Shown one piece after another: positions 1 through 9,693 of a stretch of DNA of 64,000 nucleotides; within the stretch, counting starts at the first letter, position 1; every line of letters begins with the position of its first letter. The stretch comes from a virus. The position numbers and the translations under genes are program-made. The DNA is taken from the IMG/VR virus record IMGVR_UViG_3300023176_004727, positions 22,140-86,139 of that record. The stretch is one strand, 5' to 3'. The notes below the pieces were generated by a model. It ran no database searches and had not been told where the DNA came from. It saw only the letters and a list, made by a program, of their open reading frames with translations.

Positions 1-1
1 A

Positions 2-574
2 TGCGGCACACAACATGGTAGCGATTCTACTGGTAAAAGAGTGTTGATAGAAAATCCTTTACGTCAATCATTTGATGTTGGAGATTTAGCATTCACTGTA
101 GATACTGGACGTAGAAAAAATGTAAATACAGGGTCTTTTATTGGCGGATCTGGAGAAAATGCTCGTGGTCAAATCGTGATTGATACAAGCGGTAATGGCT
201 CTTTTCAAGTCACCTCGTCTGGATCTGGTTATACTTATGGAGGATTTGCACTATATTCTGGTTGCGATATTTGTGCTAGTCTAAGTTTAGTATTTTCTGA
301 TGGTAAACTAACAAGCGGAACGTTAGATCCAAACACTGGTTTAACAAATTATGGATTAACATGTCCCGTTCAAATCTATGCAAATAATGCAACTGCTGAA
401 ACAGAGAGTCTACCAATACATTGGGTGACTCAGGCAGAGTTTAAATCTCAGCAAGTTGTTACGCATGTAGAATGTGATAATGGCACTTTACAATCCTGTA
501 CATTAAAATTACAAACACAAGGATATAAGACCTGTGAGTGGTGTGGAGAAGACACGGCACTTATAAATAATTAG
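2..574 (+). CDS. Virion-like protein, 3' part (start lies outside window)
   Basis: The frame is open from the first bases of the window, so this is the C-terminal part of a gene that begins upstream; a GTG at 41 has no convincing ribosome binding site and is probably internal. The visible protein is rich in Gly, Ser and Thr with beta-type composition, as in phage structural proteins, and ends in Cys pairs (CEWCGED) like the giant protein that follows 10 bases later. Co-transcription with that gene is likely. No family was recognised; a tail or decoration role is inferred from composition and position only. Confidence 0.6.
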   Translation, partial: CGTQHGSDSTGKRVLIENPLRQSFDVGDLAFTVDTGRRKNVNTGSFIGGSGENARGQIVIDTSGNGSFQVTSSGSGYTYGGFALYSGCDICASLSLVFSDGKLTSGTLDPNTGLTNYGLTCPVQIYANNATAETESLPIHWVTQAEFKSQQVVTHVECDNGTLQSCTLKLQTQGYKTCEWCGEDTALINN

Positions 575-584
575 GAATTTAAAA

Positions 585-3500
585 ATGGCTTTTATAACTC
601 AGAGCGGGGACACTCCCTGTTATTCATGTGGCAAACAATGTATAAATGTAGAATTTTGTAGTGAAGGTGCCACATACGACCTAAGTGAATCAAACGGTAT
701 ATCTCTTTCTAAGAATATAAAAGTTAAGATCATAGCCAACCCCGACTTTTGGGGCTTTGGAACTATAGAGGATAATGTTTTAATATCTGGCTGGGCCACA
801 TGGGGTACAAGCTACTACGATTTCTTTGACGGTCATGACGAAGATCATTCAGCCACAAAAACATGTGGCAGTGTGACTTATGGGCCATTTATGAATGAAC
901 AACGTCCTGATGTATTTTATAGGACCGTTTATGATCCTTACGACTCGTCATTAGCCCCTACATATAAAAAACATTATGATCAGGCTGGAGATTTAGATAC
1001 CAGCACTCCACCAAAAGACAGGGGAGGTGCCGAGACTTACCTAGTAGATAGACCAAAAGGGCTTATAGAATATGTAACATCTGATGAAAATTCTTGCGAC
1101 ACTACAAGCCCAAACAAGGTTTTTAAGAAAACTCCAGAGAATTTTGGCTGGGGAAATAAGATAAACTTCAGCACAAAGATATTTAAAAACCTTAGTGGTG
1201 CATGGAGACTATCTAGTATAGAAAACTGTTATGAGACTGAAGATCTATACGCTCCTCCCGGATACCTATTAGATTGTAGTGGGGAGCCTAAGCAAAATAT
1301 TGCTAGAGAAAGTCACCGCTTTGAGAAGTACGAGCATAATCAAAACCGAGCCAAGCTAACTGGTATTTCAAATTACTATAATTATGAATCCGGTTGTAGA
1401 CCTGACGGTGCAGTAGCAGGAGAATACGCCGGTGGTTTTACAAATGCTAGTGGAATTTATCGTTCCGCCCAAGATGATTTTATACAAGCACGTTTCACTT
1501 ATGGCGATGGTGCAGCCAGCGGTTTAAAAAATGGAATGACTTTAGGATTATATAACACCGTTAGTGGACAATTTAATGGGTCTTATACATTATTTGATGT
1601 TACCCATGAATCTAATTATACTTCAGCAAAATTTGTAGGTACTCAAGGTGAAGAGATCTTCTCTTTATCTGGATTAGCCACGGAAAGTGGTGATCATTGG
1701 ATAGCATTTAATACGTATGATACTGACACATGCTGCGGACTGGCTGCATATGGAGTTGATGATAGATGGAAATCTACCTGTAATACTGACTTTCATGTAG
1801 ACTTCAGGAGAGTCTTAAATAATCCGAAAAATATTCGCCAGTCTAATAGAGATAGAGAATGGAGATACAATTACGGACTGTTTAATACAATTACTTCAAA
1901 TGTTGATGCCGACAGTCCAAGATTTGATCAAAATTATGTATCAGTGAGTGGTGGGTACGCAATTATTCAGAGTGGTGAAGAATTAATCACCTTTTCTGGA
2001 TCGTATATGAGCGGAATTCCATATTTACAGAGAGAGATGTCGTATTACGGCCCCTTCTTCAATGTAGATGCTTGTGATGATGCAAAAAGACTAGAACAAA
2101 AACAAACGCGGCTGAAAAATAAAAACGCTACATGTTACAGCAAAAGAGCGACCCTTGAAATATTTCCAGACTGTGTAACCCAATTTGATAAGTATAATGA
2201 ATGTGAAACCGAGACGGAAAAATATAAACAAAATCGACTACCTAGATTAGCTTTTGTTTATCGTGGATGCGACTTTAATGACAAGTGTTCATTTGACAGC
2301 TCTGGTCTTCCGCTGGGAGGATGGGAAAATTCTGAACCGGCAGATATGAATGATCTAAAAAGGCAGTTGGCCGGTCAAGAAATTCATATGTTTATTAATC
2401 TTGCCCGTGCTTGGGCCGGTAGGAAACCGGGATCTCCCTGTGTATGCGATTGTGGTGAAGACCCGCCTGATGGACAACGACCTCCAGTACATGTATCTAT
2501 TCCTTCAGTAATGACCTTCCCGACACTGCCAAACTTCGATATTGATCCGACTGGATATGGATGCTTGGACGCAAGGTATCAGCTTCAGCAGTATAATCTA
2601 TATGAAGGTCCGAATTATACTGATCCTAACACAGAATTTTGTGATCCACTACATACATCTTGCTGTGCCTGTAATATACGACAGCCATATACTACATATG
2701 GTTACATTATGAATTTATGCGGTAAAGAAGACCGTAATAGAAAGGATGTTATTACTAAGGCGTTTGCTAAGTTAAATCATGAAAAAACCTACACTAATCA
2801 AACTCCGTTAATAGACATTGATGAGCCTATGTACTGGAGTGTCACAGCCCCAATTCCAGCACCATTCAACCCCTCTAGTGGATTATGGAGTAGTGGAACA
2901 TCCAGCAGGGACGATGAGGGTGGTGACTTTTTCCAATATGGAGGAAGTGGATATGGATGGTGGGGATTAGCTGACACAAACAAAGCCGTAATTGCTCCTT
3001 ACTTTACAACAAAATGTGGCGAATTTAGCTGCTGCGGGACACCAGAATGCAATCATATAGATTATGATGCTAGTGGAACTTACACAAATGTTCTTGGCAC
3101 TCATAATGGATGGCCTACTGATGGAGTTCCGTTCTTTATTGAATGGGAAGTTGATGATAGATGTCTTGGATGTGTTAGTGCAAACATGAAGGCCGAGCCG
3201 CTCCATATAAAATTTAGTGGATTAGGGACTGAATATATTTGGGACGAGGCTGATAGATACGGACATAACTACTGTAAATATGGTGATCCCGGATTTCTAA
3301 ATCCGAAACTAGAGCCGGGATTATTTACCTGTGCGGATGGATATGGAAATGATTATTGTGCCAGCGGAGATGGATTACGTAAAGAATATGGACATGCATA
3401 TACTGGTGAAACCTGTGGATGCCTTAGCTCCGAAGACGGATTTTCTGCAACATTAGAGCCTGTTGTAATTCCCAGCAGCGAGATTGTAATTGGATGGAGA

Positions 3501-6500
3501 AGCAGTCGGGACGGTGGTGGAGACTTGGGAGAAGTTGTTAGTTGTGCTTCATATAAAAGTAGGTACTTAGATCAGGATTATTTAGAAACAGCCGGATGCG
3601 GCTATAGAATTTTTGCAAAGGTAGAGCTTGCATGTCCCGGATTTCACGATTATTTAATAGATCCTAGATATCCAGAGGCGAAATATGAAAGTAATCCAGT
3701 GGCTGCATTATGGGATGGTGGAGCTTCTTGTCAACACCATTATCCTGCTAGGGTTGGTTCTGCTGGAGATCTAGAATTAAAAACTACATTATATGCTGTA
3801 GTACCTCAATATGTAGACTTGTTTAGAAATATGACTGCCTATGGTTTAAGACATATTGATACCCTAGCACGATGCCTTACTTCTGGAGATTTTTATGAAG
3901 TAAACAATTTATTTGGATTTTGTCCGGGAGATACTATTTATGCTTATGGATGTGAGTTAACGGCATCTAATGGAAGCAGATATTTTTATGGATGTCCAAA
4001 TCCAGTAAGCCCATCTGAAAATCCTTGTAGTGGAAATACATTATGTAATACATGCCCCACGGGAATAGAAACATTTCGTCCCGGTGGTGGCGGTATCTCT
4101 TGTTTGTGTGATGAACAAATTGGATTTGAAGGTGTAGAACCCGCTAGGGCACCGTCAAACTATCAATTTAATTCGTGTTTTTGTGATTGTCAAGATCCAA
4201 CATTAGCTGCTATATATGAAATTGATTCTAATCATCAGCCTGTTTTAACATCTGGAAGTAGCTGTGCGACAATTTATTGGATTGGAGCTAGTGGAGCCAA
4301 TGGAACTGTAATAGGACCAACAGATTTATCTTGTGGCCCTCCATGTCCATACATGGGTATTAATCTAGGCACCTTTTCTTCAACAGATTGGTGGGACTGG
4401 AATCATGGGGTGAATGGATTAGTCAGCGGGATTAAATATGAGTTGAATGAACCATACATTGGTGGTGAGTGTGGACAAATGTCCAAAGGAGACTATCCCG
4501 GATCAGTAGTTGAATGTTCAGCAGTAGATTGCAGTCAGGATTCTAACGTTGGAAGCAAAAGTTGTGGCAATCCAATATATCACGGATTAGTTGGTGATGA
4601 ACTGCCATTTTCTGGCGTTGAAGTTCGCAAGAAAAGATGTGCTCCCGAAGTTGCAATTGTAAATAAGATCGACTGCTTTATTGGTCCTACTGGAGACACA
4701 CAATATAGATTAGACCTTTCTAGAGAATACCATGAGCACGACAGAACTTGGTATGAGCAAATTGTCGATGGGGAGGGAGAACAAGTTTGTGTAGCAGTTG
4801 CTGCTGGTGCCTACAGTGGAGAGGGTCTTTGCCATATCATTCCTTATGCCTTAGAAGCAGACACTGTTACTCCAGCATATGAGGCTCCATGCAGTATTCA
4901 TCCGTCATCGGGTGTTTATGTAAATCAAGATTATCAATTTTCATCTCCGGGTTCTTCATATAGTCATGTATGGAATTATTTTAATTTATTTTATTCAAGT
5001 GGTCATCTGCCGACAGTAACTACCGGAAATTTAATTCCTTCAATAAATAGAGATGGCGATGGTCAATTCAATTGTAGCGGCCTTGGACCAGATCCGCCAG
5101 TTTCTACAACAATTTTTGAAACTGGAAAATATTATGATCCACTTAACTTTTATGGAATATTTGAAACAAATAAAAAACACAGTTGCGTTCAAGATTCATC
5201 TGAGTGTGGTGGTGAACTATGGTGCAATAAGATGTTGTTTCCAAGACATCACTATGCTAGTGGAACTAAGGTAGCTGCTTTTGCCGCACCTAGTGTTTGC
5301 ACTACGACAAGTCAGTTTAAAACCGGCTATGGTTTTGATGGGTATACAAGTGCGGGAGAAGGTGATGATTTAAACCGAGAGCAGGTATTGAGATTTAGAG
5401 ACTGGTGTGATGATGAAGTATTAGCAACGATTCAGAGTGGAGTTCATATTGACGATGTAACAATCATAGTAGATGACTATCTACCTTTAATTGGAGTCGT
5501 CCATCCCGGATGGAGATTTGCTTCAGATGTTAAAAGCTGTACTGTTGTTGGAACTGGATGTGTGTCACAATTACCATTACATAGTGAACATACTATCTTA
5601 GCGGGCATACATCAGCCAAAAACATTTACTTCTAATGGTTTTGAGTCTATGGGCTACTATCTTGATAGGTTTGGAGTTTCTTTAGACGAGTCACAAACGG
5701 GACTAATTAGAGCTAGCGGAACTCCTGTTTCTGGAAATCATCAGTGTTTATTTAACCCATTTAAAATAATGATAGATGTGGAATGCTCACTTAATCGTAT
5801 TGCTAGAAAAGGGGTCGAGAGAGATCCTCCTACATTGCTAAGAGGGGTGCAAGAATGGCCCGCAACAGCATGTCTTGGCAATATAGCAAATCCTCCATGT
5901 TCTTGTGGTGATAGTCAATGCAACTATAATGTTGACCCCCGAAAAGGACAGTGTCAGCAATTCAGACTAGCTACATATGTTGGAGAATCTGCAAATGCTG
6001 ACTACTTATGTGCGTCAGGCATTCCCTCTCCGGGAAGTTGTCCATATCCAACCTGTGAAAGTGGTCCATTCCCTGTTCTAAAGATAATTGGAACTACTGG
6101 AGCATGGATTAGTGCAGACAATCTAGTTGATATGCCAGAATTTTCAGGAACCTACGGTGGAACTAATATAGGCACCTGTTATGTTCCTCCCTCTGGTACA
6201 ATCTCCGTCTCTTATTCCTATGCAACAACTGGTGTAGAAGCCGGATGGATGAAAAATACCTGCGATGGAAAATATTATAGAATTGATGACACCGGATATG
6301 CTCCAGTTTGGCAGTGTGATCAGTATCAATATATGTCATTTGCTGCTGGATCTATAATGTATCCAGATAAATGTAGCTGTGAAGTTGATTGGATAAATGG
6401 ATTATGTAGTGCTGACAAACGGTGTGTAGACTTCCACTCTTGTGATTGTGGAAATGGGTTTATTAATGACATGCCATCCCCTCCAGCATTAACCTTCAAT

Positions 6501-6608
6501 AGCGGCTGGTGGACTGAAGACTGTCACTGTGAAGGAACGGCAAAAACCGAATCTCCATGCACTAATTCAAGAGTTCAATTTGAAATTACAGAAGCTGGTT
6601 ATGACTGA
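585..6608 (+). CDS. Giant Cys-rich probable virion structural protein (2007 aa)
   Basis: A single uninterrupted 2007-residue reading frame, starting at ATG 585 ten bases after the preceding stop. Composition is dominated by Gly, Ser, Tyr, Asp and Cys; Cys clusters recur along the whole length, for example CYSCGKQC near residue 12, CVCDCGEDPP near 618, CFCDCQDPT near 1196, CSCGDSQC near 1776 and CHCEG near 1981. There is no signal peptide, membrane segment or obvious enzyme motif. Size, composition and pairing with another virion-like gene suggest a tail, fibre or adhesin protein, possibly disulfide-stabilised outside the cell or metal-binding. No family was recognised, so the role is inferred. 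It ends 20 bases from a convergent gene cluster. Confidence 0.7.
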   Translation: MAFITQSGDTPCYSCGKQCINVEFCSEGATYDLSESNGISLSKNIKVKIIANPDFWGFGTIEDNVLISGWATWGTSYYDFFDGHDEDHSATKTCGSVTYGPFMNEQRPDVFYRTVYDPYDSSLAPTYKKHYDQAGDLDTSTPPKDRGGAETYLVDRPKGLIEYVTSDENSCDTTSPNKVFKKTPENFGWGNKINFSTKIFKNLSGAWRLSSIENCYETEDLYAPPGYLLDCSGEPKQNIARESHRFEKYEHNQNRAKLTGISNYYNYESGCRPDGAVAGEYAGGFTNASGIYRSAQDDFIQARFTYGDGAASGLKNGMTLGLYNTVSGQFNGSYTLFDVTHESNYTSAKFVGTQGEEIFSLSGLATESGDHWIAFNTYDTDTCCGLAAYGVDDRWKSTCNTDFHVDFRRVLNNPKNIRQSNRDREWRYNYGLFNTITSNVDADSPRFDQNYVSVSGGYAIIQSGEELITFSGSYMSGIPYLQREMSYYGPFFNVDACDDAKRLEQKQTRLKNKNATCYSKRATLEIFPDCVTQFDKYNECETETEKYKQNRLPRLAFVYRGCDFNDKCSFDSSGLPLGGWENSEPADMNDLKRQLAGQEIHMFINLARAWAGRKPGSPCVCDCGEDPPDGQRPPVHVSIPSVMTFPTLPNFDIDPTGYGCLDARYQLQQYNLYEGPNYTDPNTEFCDPLHTSCCACNIRQPYTTYGYIMNLCGKEDRNRKDVITKAFAKLNHEKTYTNQTPLIDIDEPMYWSVTAPIPAPFNPSSGLWSSGTSSRDDEGGDFFQYGGSGYGWWGLADTNKAVIAPYFTTKCGEFSCCGTPECNHIDYDASGTYTNVLGTHNGWPTDGVPFFIEWEVDDRCLGCVSANMKAEPLHIKFSGLGTEYIWDEADRYGHNYCKYGDPGFLNPKLEPGLFTCADGYGNDYCASGDGLRKEYGHAYTGETCGCLSSEDGFSATLEPVVIPSSEIVIGWRSSRDGGGDLGEVVSCASYKSRYLDQDYLETAGCGYRIFAKVELACPGFHDYLIDPRYPEAKYESNPVAALWDGGASCQHHYPARVGSAGDLELKTTLYAVVPQYVDLFRNMTAYGLRHIDTLARCLTSGDFYEVNNLFGFCPGDTIYAYGCELTASNGSRYFYGCPNPVSPSENPCSGNTLCNTCPTGIETFRPGGGGISCLCDEQIGFEGVEPARAPSNYQFNSCFCDCQDPTLAAIYEIDSNHQPVLTSGSSCATIYWIGASGANGTVIGPTDLSCGPPCPYMGINLGTFSSTDWWDWNHGVNGLVSGIKYELNEPYIGGECGQMSKGDYPGSVVECSAVDCSQDSNVGSKSCGNPIYHGLVGDELPFSGVEVRKKRCAPEVAIVNKIDCFIGPTGDTQYRLDLSREYHEHDRTWYEQIVDGEGEQVCVAVAAGAYSGEGLCHIIPYALEADTVTPAYEAPCSIHPSSGVYVNQDYQFSSPGSSYSHVWNYFNLFYSSGHLPTVTTGNLIPSINRDGDGQFNCSGLGPDPPVSTTIFETGKYYDPLNFYGIFETNKKHSCVQDSSECGGELWCNKMLFPRHHYASGTKVAAFAAPSVCTTTSQFKTGYGFDGYTSAGEGDDLNREQVLRFRDWCDDEVLATIQSGVHIDDVTIIVDDYLPLIGVVHPGWRFASDVKSCTVVGTGCVSQLPLHSEHTILAGIHQPKTFTSNGFESMGYYLDRFGVSLDESQTGLIRASGTPVSGNHQCLFNPFKIMIDVECSLNRIARKGVERDPPTLLRGVQEWPATACLGNIANPPCSCGDSQCNYNVDPRKGQCQQFRLATYVGESANADYLCASGIPSPGSCPYPTCESGPFPVLKIIGTTGAWISADNLVDMPEFSGTYGGTNIGTCYVPPSGTISVSYSYATTGVEAGWMKNTCDGKYYRIDDTGYAPVWQCDQYQYMSFAAGSIMYPDKCSCEVDWINGLCSADKRCVDFHSCDCGNGFINDMPSPPALTFNSGWWTEDCHCEGTAKTESPCTNSRVQFEITEAGYD

Positions 6609-6627
6609 GAATGAAAGTTAAGTCAAT

Positions 6628-7083
6628 CTACCATTTGTTTATTGGGCATGAAGAAGATTCCCATTTTGTTTTAGCTTGAAGAAAGCATCCGCATTTAGTG
6701 CATCTAGATTTGTCCTTACTAATAAATGGACATGCTGCACAAATTTCTAACCGCTGCGTTTGTACATTAACGTCTACATTTTTCATCCCGTTGGATATAT
6801 GATTTACTGCGGATTTTGCAAAGTTTTTAGCCATTTGTATGGCACTAGGCATTTCTTGTACTGATTCTTCTTGTACTGGTTCTTCTTGCTGTATAAACTT
6901 GTTATCATTATTTTCTTTACAATTATTAGGGTTTTGTCCGGGACCGCGACATGCCTCCCATTGAGCAAAATAACCAGAATGATTCTGACATAGTTTATGA
7001 TAATGAGAGCTTTTTTGAATTCCATGTCTCTCACAAAATCCAGCAAGTGGACATTCGCATTGAGTTTTGGCTTTGTCACTCAT
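6628..7083 (-). CDS. Cys-rich zinc-binding hypothetical protein
   Basis: A 151-residue protein with two Cys-rich ends and a Glu/Gln-rich linker (about residues 60-80). The N-terminal part has the pattern C-x-C-x5-CERHG...LC...WEACRGPG, which I recall from phage and planctomycete hypothetical proteins. The C-terminal 35 residues carry CAAC, CTKCGC and a final CP-x3-W, a likely zinc ribbon. It is the last gene of the long minus-strand block, overlapping the gene before it by 8 bases. Function unknown. Confidence 0.7.
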   Translation of the reverse strand: MSDKAKTQCECPLAGFCERHGIQKSSHYHKLCQNHSGYFAQWEACRGPGQNPNNCKENNDNKFIQQEEPVQEESVQEMPSAIQMAKNFAKSAVNHISNGMKNVDVNVQTQRLEICAACPFISKDKSRCTKCGCFLQAKTKWESSSCPINKW

Positions 7084-7309
7084 TAGTTATTCCTAGCAAG
7101 TTTTGATATGTTCCAACACCTAATAACATAGCATCAAGATAATCTCTATCTAATGCAATAAAGTGAACGTGACCAGCCATCTCTTGCCTAATGATTGGTG
7201 CTTCCCAATTCATTCCTTCAAATTCAGAAGAAGATATTGACTGTTCAACTATCTCACTAAACATTACCTTTTCATTTTCTGTTTTAAATATTAACCTATA
7301 GTACCTCAT
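7076..7309 (-). CDS. Hypothetical protein, 77 aa
   Basis: A small acidic protein starting at an ATG preceded by AGGAG at good spacing, 20 bases after an intrinsic-terminator hairpin, so it may have its own promoter or depend on readthrough. No motif was recognised. It overlaps the downstream Cys-rich gene by 8 bases, suggesting translational coupling. Confidence 0.6.
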   Translation of the reverse strand: MRYYRLIFKTENEKVMFSEIVEQSISSSEFEGMNWEAPIIRQEMAGHVHFIALDRDYLDAMLLGVGTYQNLLGITNE

Positions 7310-7329
7310 TATAGTCTCCTATAAATCTT

Positions 7330-7361
7330 AAAAAAGCCCCGCCAAGAATTCTCAGCGGGGC
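7330..7361 (-). terminator. Rho-independent terminator
   Basis: GCCCCGC (7336-7342) and GCGGGGC (7355-7361) form a perfect 7-bp GC stem, followed on the minus strand by six T residues (7330-7335). The loop contains GAATTC. It lies 30 bases after the stop of the 7391-7750 gene and 20 bases before the next start. Confidence 0.9.
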
Positions 7362-7390
7362 GGGCATGGTTTTAAACCAGCGGCAAGTGA

Positions 7391-7750
7391 TTACTCTTCC
7401 TTACCCGTTTCTTTATTATATTTAGTCCAAGGCTTCCAGTTTCCTTCCTCGTCCTTATTCTTTGGAAACAATCCGCCACCTTTCTTATTTACCCCGAACT
7501 TACGCTTAGCATAATGACATTCAGGTTGTGATGGATCAAAGCATACCATTTCATAGTATTCATTGTCATCATTATCAGAGCGAACATTAATCTTCACTCT
7601 ATCGGAAGTTTGTCCATTTCTCTCACAAGTGCAGTTGTCAAACAACTCTCCCATGTGATATAGAAATTTAAACATATCGCAATCTGTATCGCATTCTTGT
7701 GACACGACAACTTCTTTACCACCAATCTTTACAAGATATTCTACTTTCAT
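7391..7750 (-). CDS. Hypothetical protein with N-terminal Cys cluster
   Basis: A protein of about 119 residues. The ATG at 7750 is chosen over a TTG nine bases upstream because it overlaps the preceding stop as ATGA, the usual junction in this genome. Cys residues (CDTDCD, CTC) lie in the first half and the C-terminus is Lys/Gly rich. No family recognised. It sits downstream of a putative recombination gene and is followed by a strong terminator. Confidence 0.6.
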   Translation of the reverse strand: MKVEYLVKIGGKEVVVSQECDTDCDMFKFLYHMGELFDNCTCERNGQTSDRVKINVRSDNDDNEYYEMVCFDPSQPECHYAKRKFGVNKKGGGLFPKNKDEEGNWKPWTKYNKETGKEE

Positions 7751-8448
7751 GTGTTCCAATCCTCATCATAACCTTTAATACTGTCTGAGATTAGTTTTTT
7801 GTCATTTGATAATTTATTAAGTTCTTTAATCATCTTTGCAGCAGTTTCTTTCTTTACCTCATAAATGCTTCTGTACTCCTTTTCTCCAGAATTAACAAAG
7901 GCAAGCACATTGATGTCTAGCTTTCTACAACGATTGTCAATGAAATTAACCTGATCATTGTTGATTCTGTCTTCGTTTTGTCCCGACTGTTCGCCTAAGA
8001 ACTTAGATACATCTTTCTTGCATAGTTCTTCAGCCGCAACTACTCGAAGTTTCAATGCCTTGCGTAGTGCTCTACCTTCCGCTCTAGTACTAGCTGTAGC
8101 AGCAGCATGAACAGCAAACAGGTCATCTGTATTGCCTTCCCATACTTCTGCTGCATCAGCATACGTTTTAATATACTCTTCACCACTGCATCGTCTACAT
8201 AGAAACTGAACTTCGTAAACAACAGTGGCTCTACCAATAGGACTATTGTTCTCTGCATGAACAACCATAGTTGGCTTGCTTGAGATAATTTCTCCAATCA
8301 ACATTTCTGCTACACGCCTTAGTCCAGCAACTAATGGATTGCCATCAATTAATTCCTTAGCAGTAAAGAACGACATCGCGTAGTCGCTCCATTCTGGATC
8401 ATTAATGCTTGGTACTACTGCTTCTTCAGATTCTTCTTGCTTCGCCAT
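7747..8448 (-). CDS. Hypothetical protein, possible ssDNA-annealing (Rad52-like) protein
   Basis: A 233-residue protein. The middle shows a beta-rich stretch with a C-x2-C pair (CRRC, about residue 85) followed by a helix rich in Ala, Thr and Arg containing TRAEGRALRKAL near residue 125. The layout loosely resembles phage single-strand annealing proteins, and its neighbour is a nuclease, but no diagnostic motif was confirmed. The Rad52-like reading is tentative. It overlaps the nuclease gene before it by 23 bases. Confidence 0.5.
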   Translation of the reverse strand: MAKQEESEEAVVPSINDPEWSDYAMSFFTAKELIDGNPLVAGLRRVAEMLIGEIISSKPTMVVHAENNSPIGRATVVYEVQFLCRRCSGEEYIKTYADAAEVWEGNTDDLFAVHAAATASTRAEGRALRKALKLRVVAAEELCKKDVSKFLGEQSGQNEDRINNDQVNFIDNRCRKLDINVLAFVNSGEKEYRSIYEVKKETAAKMIKELNKLSNDKKLISDSIKGYDEDWNT

Positions 8449-9253
8449 CTTTTACCTCAATTTCTATCAACCGTTTATTGTTTTCGGGAAACTTTTCCCG
8501 AATCCTCTCAAGTTCATTTAGGATTAATTCTAGCAAATAATTCATTCTTGTCAATGAAATATTCTTGTCAATTTGACGAATTCTCAAAATGACATATCCG
8601 TTACTGAGAATAATGCCCTGCTTTATTGTATCCGCTGACTGCTGTTTTTGTAGCTTCTCTTCTCCCCAAATTGGCAAAAAATGTCCGGGTCCATCAATCT
8701 CGATAGCGGTTTTCAATTCTGAAACAAACAAGTCAACTTCAAGATTACTTCCCGGAACAAGTCCCGTCTTGTGGAATTCAATAGAATAACCAGCCTGAGA
8801 CAAGCCATTACGAAGATGTCTTTCAGTTTTCGAGCCGGTCTTACTAGCTTGTCTTACACCCTCTAAAGCAAGTGCTCTAATTTCTTCCTGCTTAGCCTTT
8901 CCTAGAGCCTTCCAGTTATCCTTACTCATTTGAGATAGTCGTTCTTTTTCCTGCTCACTAAGGGAGTGATACGCTTGCGATCTAGACTTGCCAATATTTT
9001 CCTTATGAGAAATATCTAGCTTTTTTCCTTTAGTTGGATGTTGCGATCTTCCATTTTTTAAAGCAAGTTTTTGTGCCTCAGAATAGCTTCGTTTATAATA
9101 CTTGCTATCTCCGTGAAATTTTTCACCCAGAAAGGCTAAAGCACGTAGGACTCTGGTGGAATATGTATTCAGTTCGTTAGCCATTTCATAGCTACTATAG
9201 CCCTTTTCATACATATGTAGTAATTTATCTTTGTTTTTTAAAGCGAATTCCAT
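8426..9253 (-). CDS. Vsr/DUF559-type nuclease with NUMOD-like repeats
   Basis: A 275-residue protein starting at ATG 9253 behind GGAGAAG. Residues 1-40 look like a helix-turn-helix. Residues 75-115 contain basic GKK...IGKS-like segments resembling NUMOD3 DNA-binding motifs of homing endonucleases. The C-terminal half (about 140-240) contains EVDLF, EIDGPGHF and later RIRQ, the core of the PD-(D/E)XK fold found in Vsr, DUF559 and EDxHD homing nucleases. This combination suggests a free-standing homing endonuclease or a phage DNA-processing enzyme. Confidence 0.7.
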   Translation of the reverse strand: MEFALKNKDKLLHMYEKGYSSYEMANELNTYSTRVLRALAFLGEKFHGDSKYYKRSYSEAQKLALKNGRSQHPTKGKKLDISHKENIGKSRSQAYHSLSEQEKERLSQMSKDNWKALGKAKQEEIRALALEGVRQASKTGSKTERHLRNGLSQAGYSIEFHKTGLVPGSNLEVDLFVSELKTAIEIDGPGHFLPIWGEEKLQKQQSADTIKQGIILSNGYVILRIRQIDKNISLTRMNYLLELILNELERIREKFPENNKRLIEIEVKDGEARRI

Positions 9254-9693
9254 ATCTTCTCCAATTTGAAATAGGGTACAATTGCATCTGGCGTTCTATC
9301 AGCAATACATTGTATTGGCTCGATGAACTCTTTGGATCTTACAATAAGTTTTAGGTTTTTATTAGTGAAAATACTATATAGTTCTTCAAAGAAGGTTGGC
9401 TCAAACATCCATTCTAAATCATATAGATACAACGCCTTGATTGTATTTGATGGACACGATAGCAACTTATCTACATGCTTGATGCTATTGGAGATAAGCA
9501 ACCCATTATTAAACGAACCCATTTCTCCAACATTATAGATGGATGTATTGATATTCATAAATGGTCTACTAGCATTGAATGGAACAATACATACTTCCTC
9601 TAGTGAATTTTCTACGACCTCATTAATAGAATGGAACAGTTCGTAGTTTTGATAAGAATAAGCTAAGTGATCCAAGCATATCATTGTTTTCAT
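9238..9693 (-). CDS. Hypothetical protein, 151 aa
   Basis: A small protein of alternating hydrophobic strands and helices, possibly a Rossmann-like fold, with no recognisable catalytic motif. It starts at an ATG touching the stop of the preceding gene and overlaps the nuclease gene by 16 bases. It is the last member of a run of sugar-enzyme-like genes (9238-14075), so a link to glycan metabolism is possible but unproven. Confidence 0.55.
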   Translation of the reverse strand: MKTMICLDHLAYSYQNYELFHSINEVVENSLEEVCIVPFNASRPFMNINTSIYNVGEMGSFNNGLLISNSIKHVDKLLSCPSNTIKALYLYDLEWMFEPTFFEELYSIFTNKNLKLIVRSKEFIEPIQCIADRTPDAIVPYFKLEKIWNSL

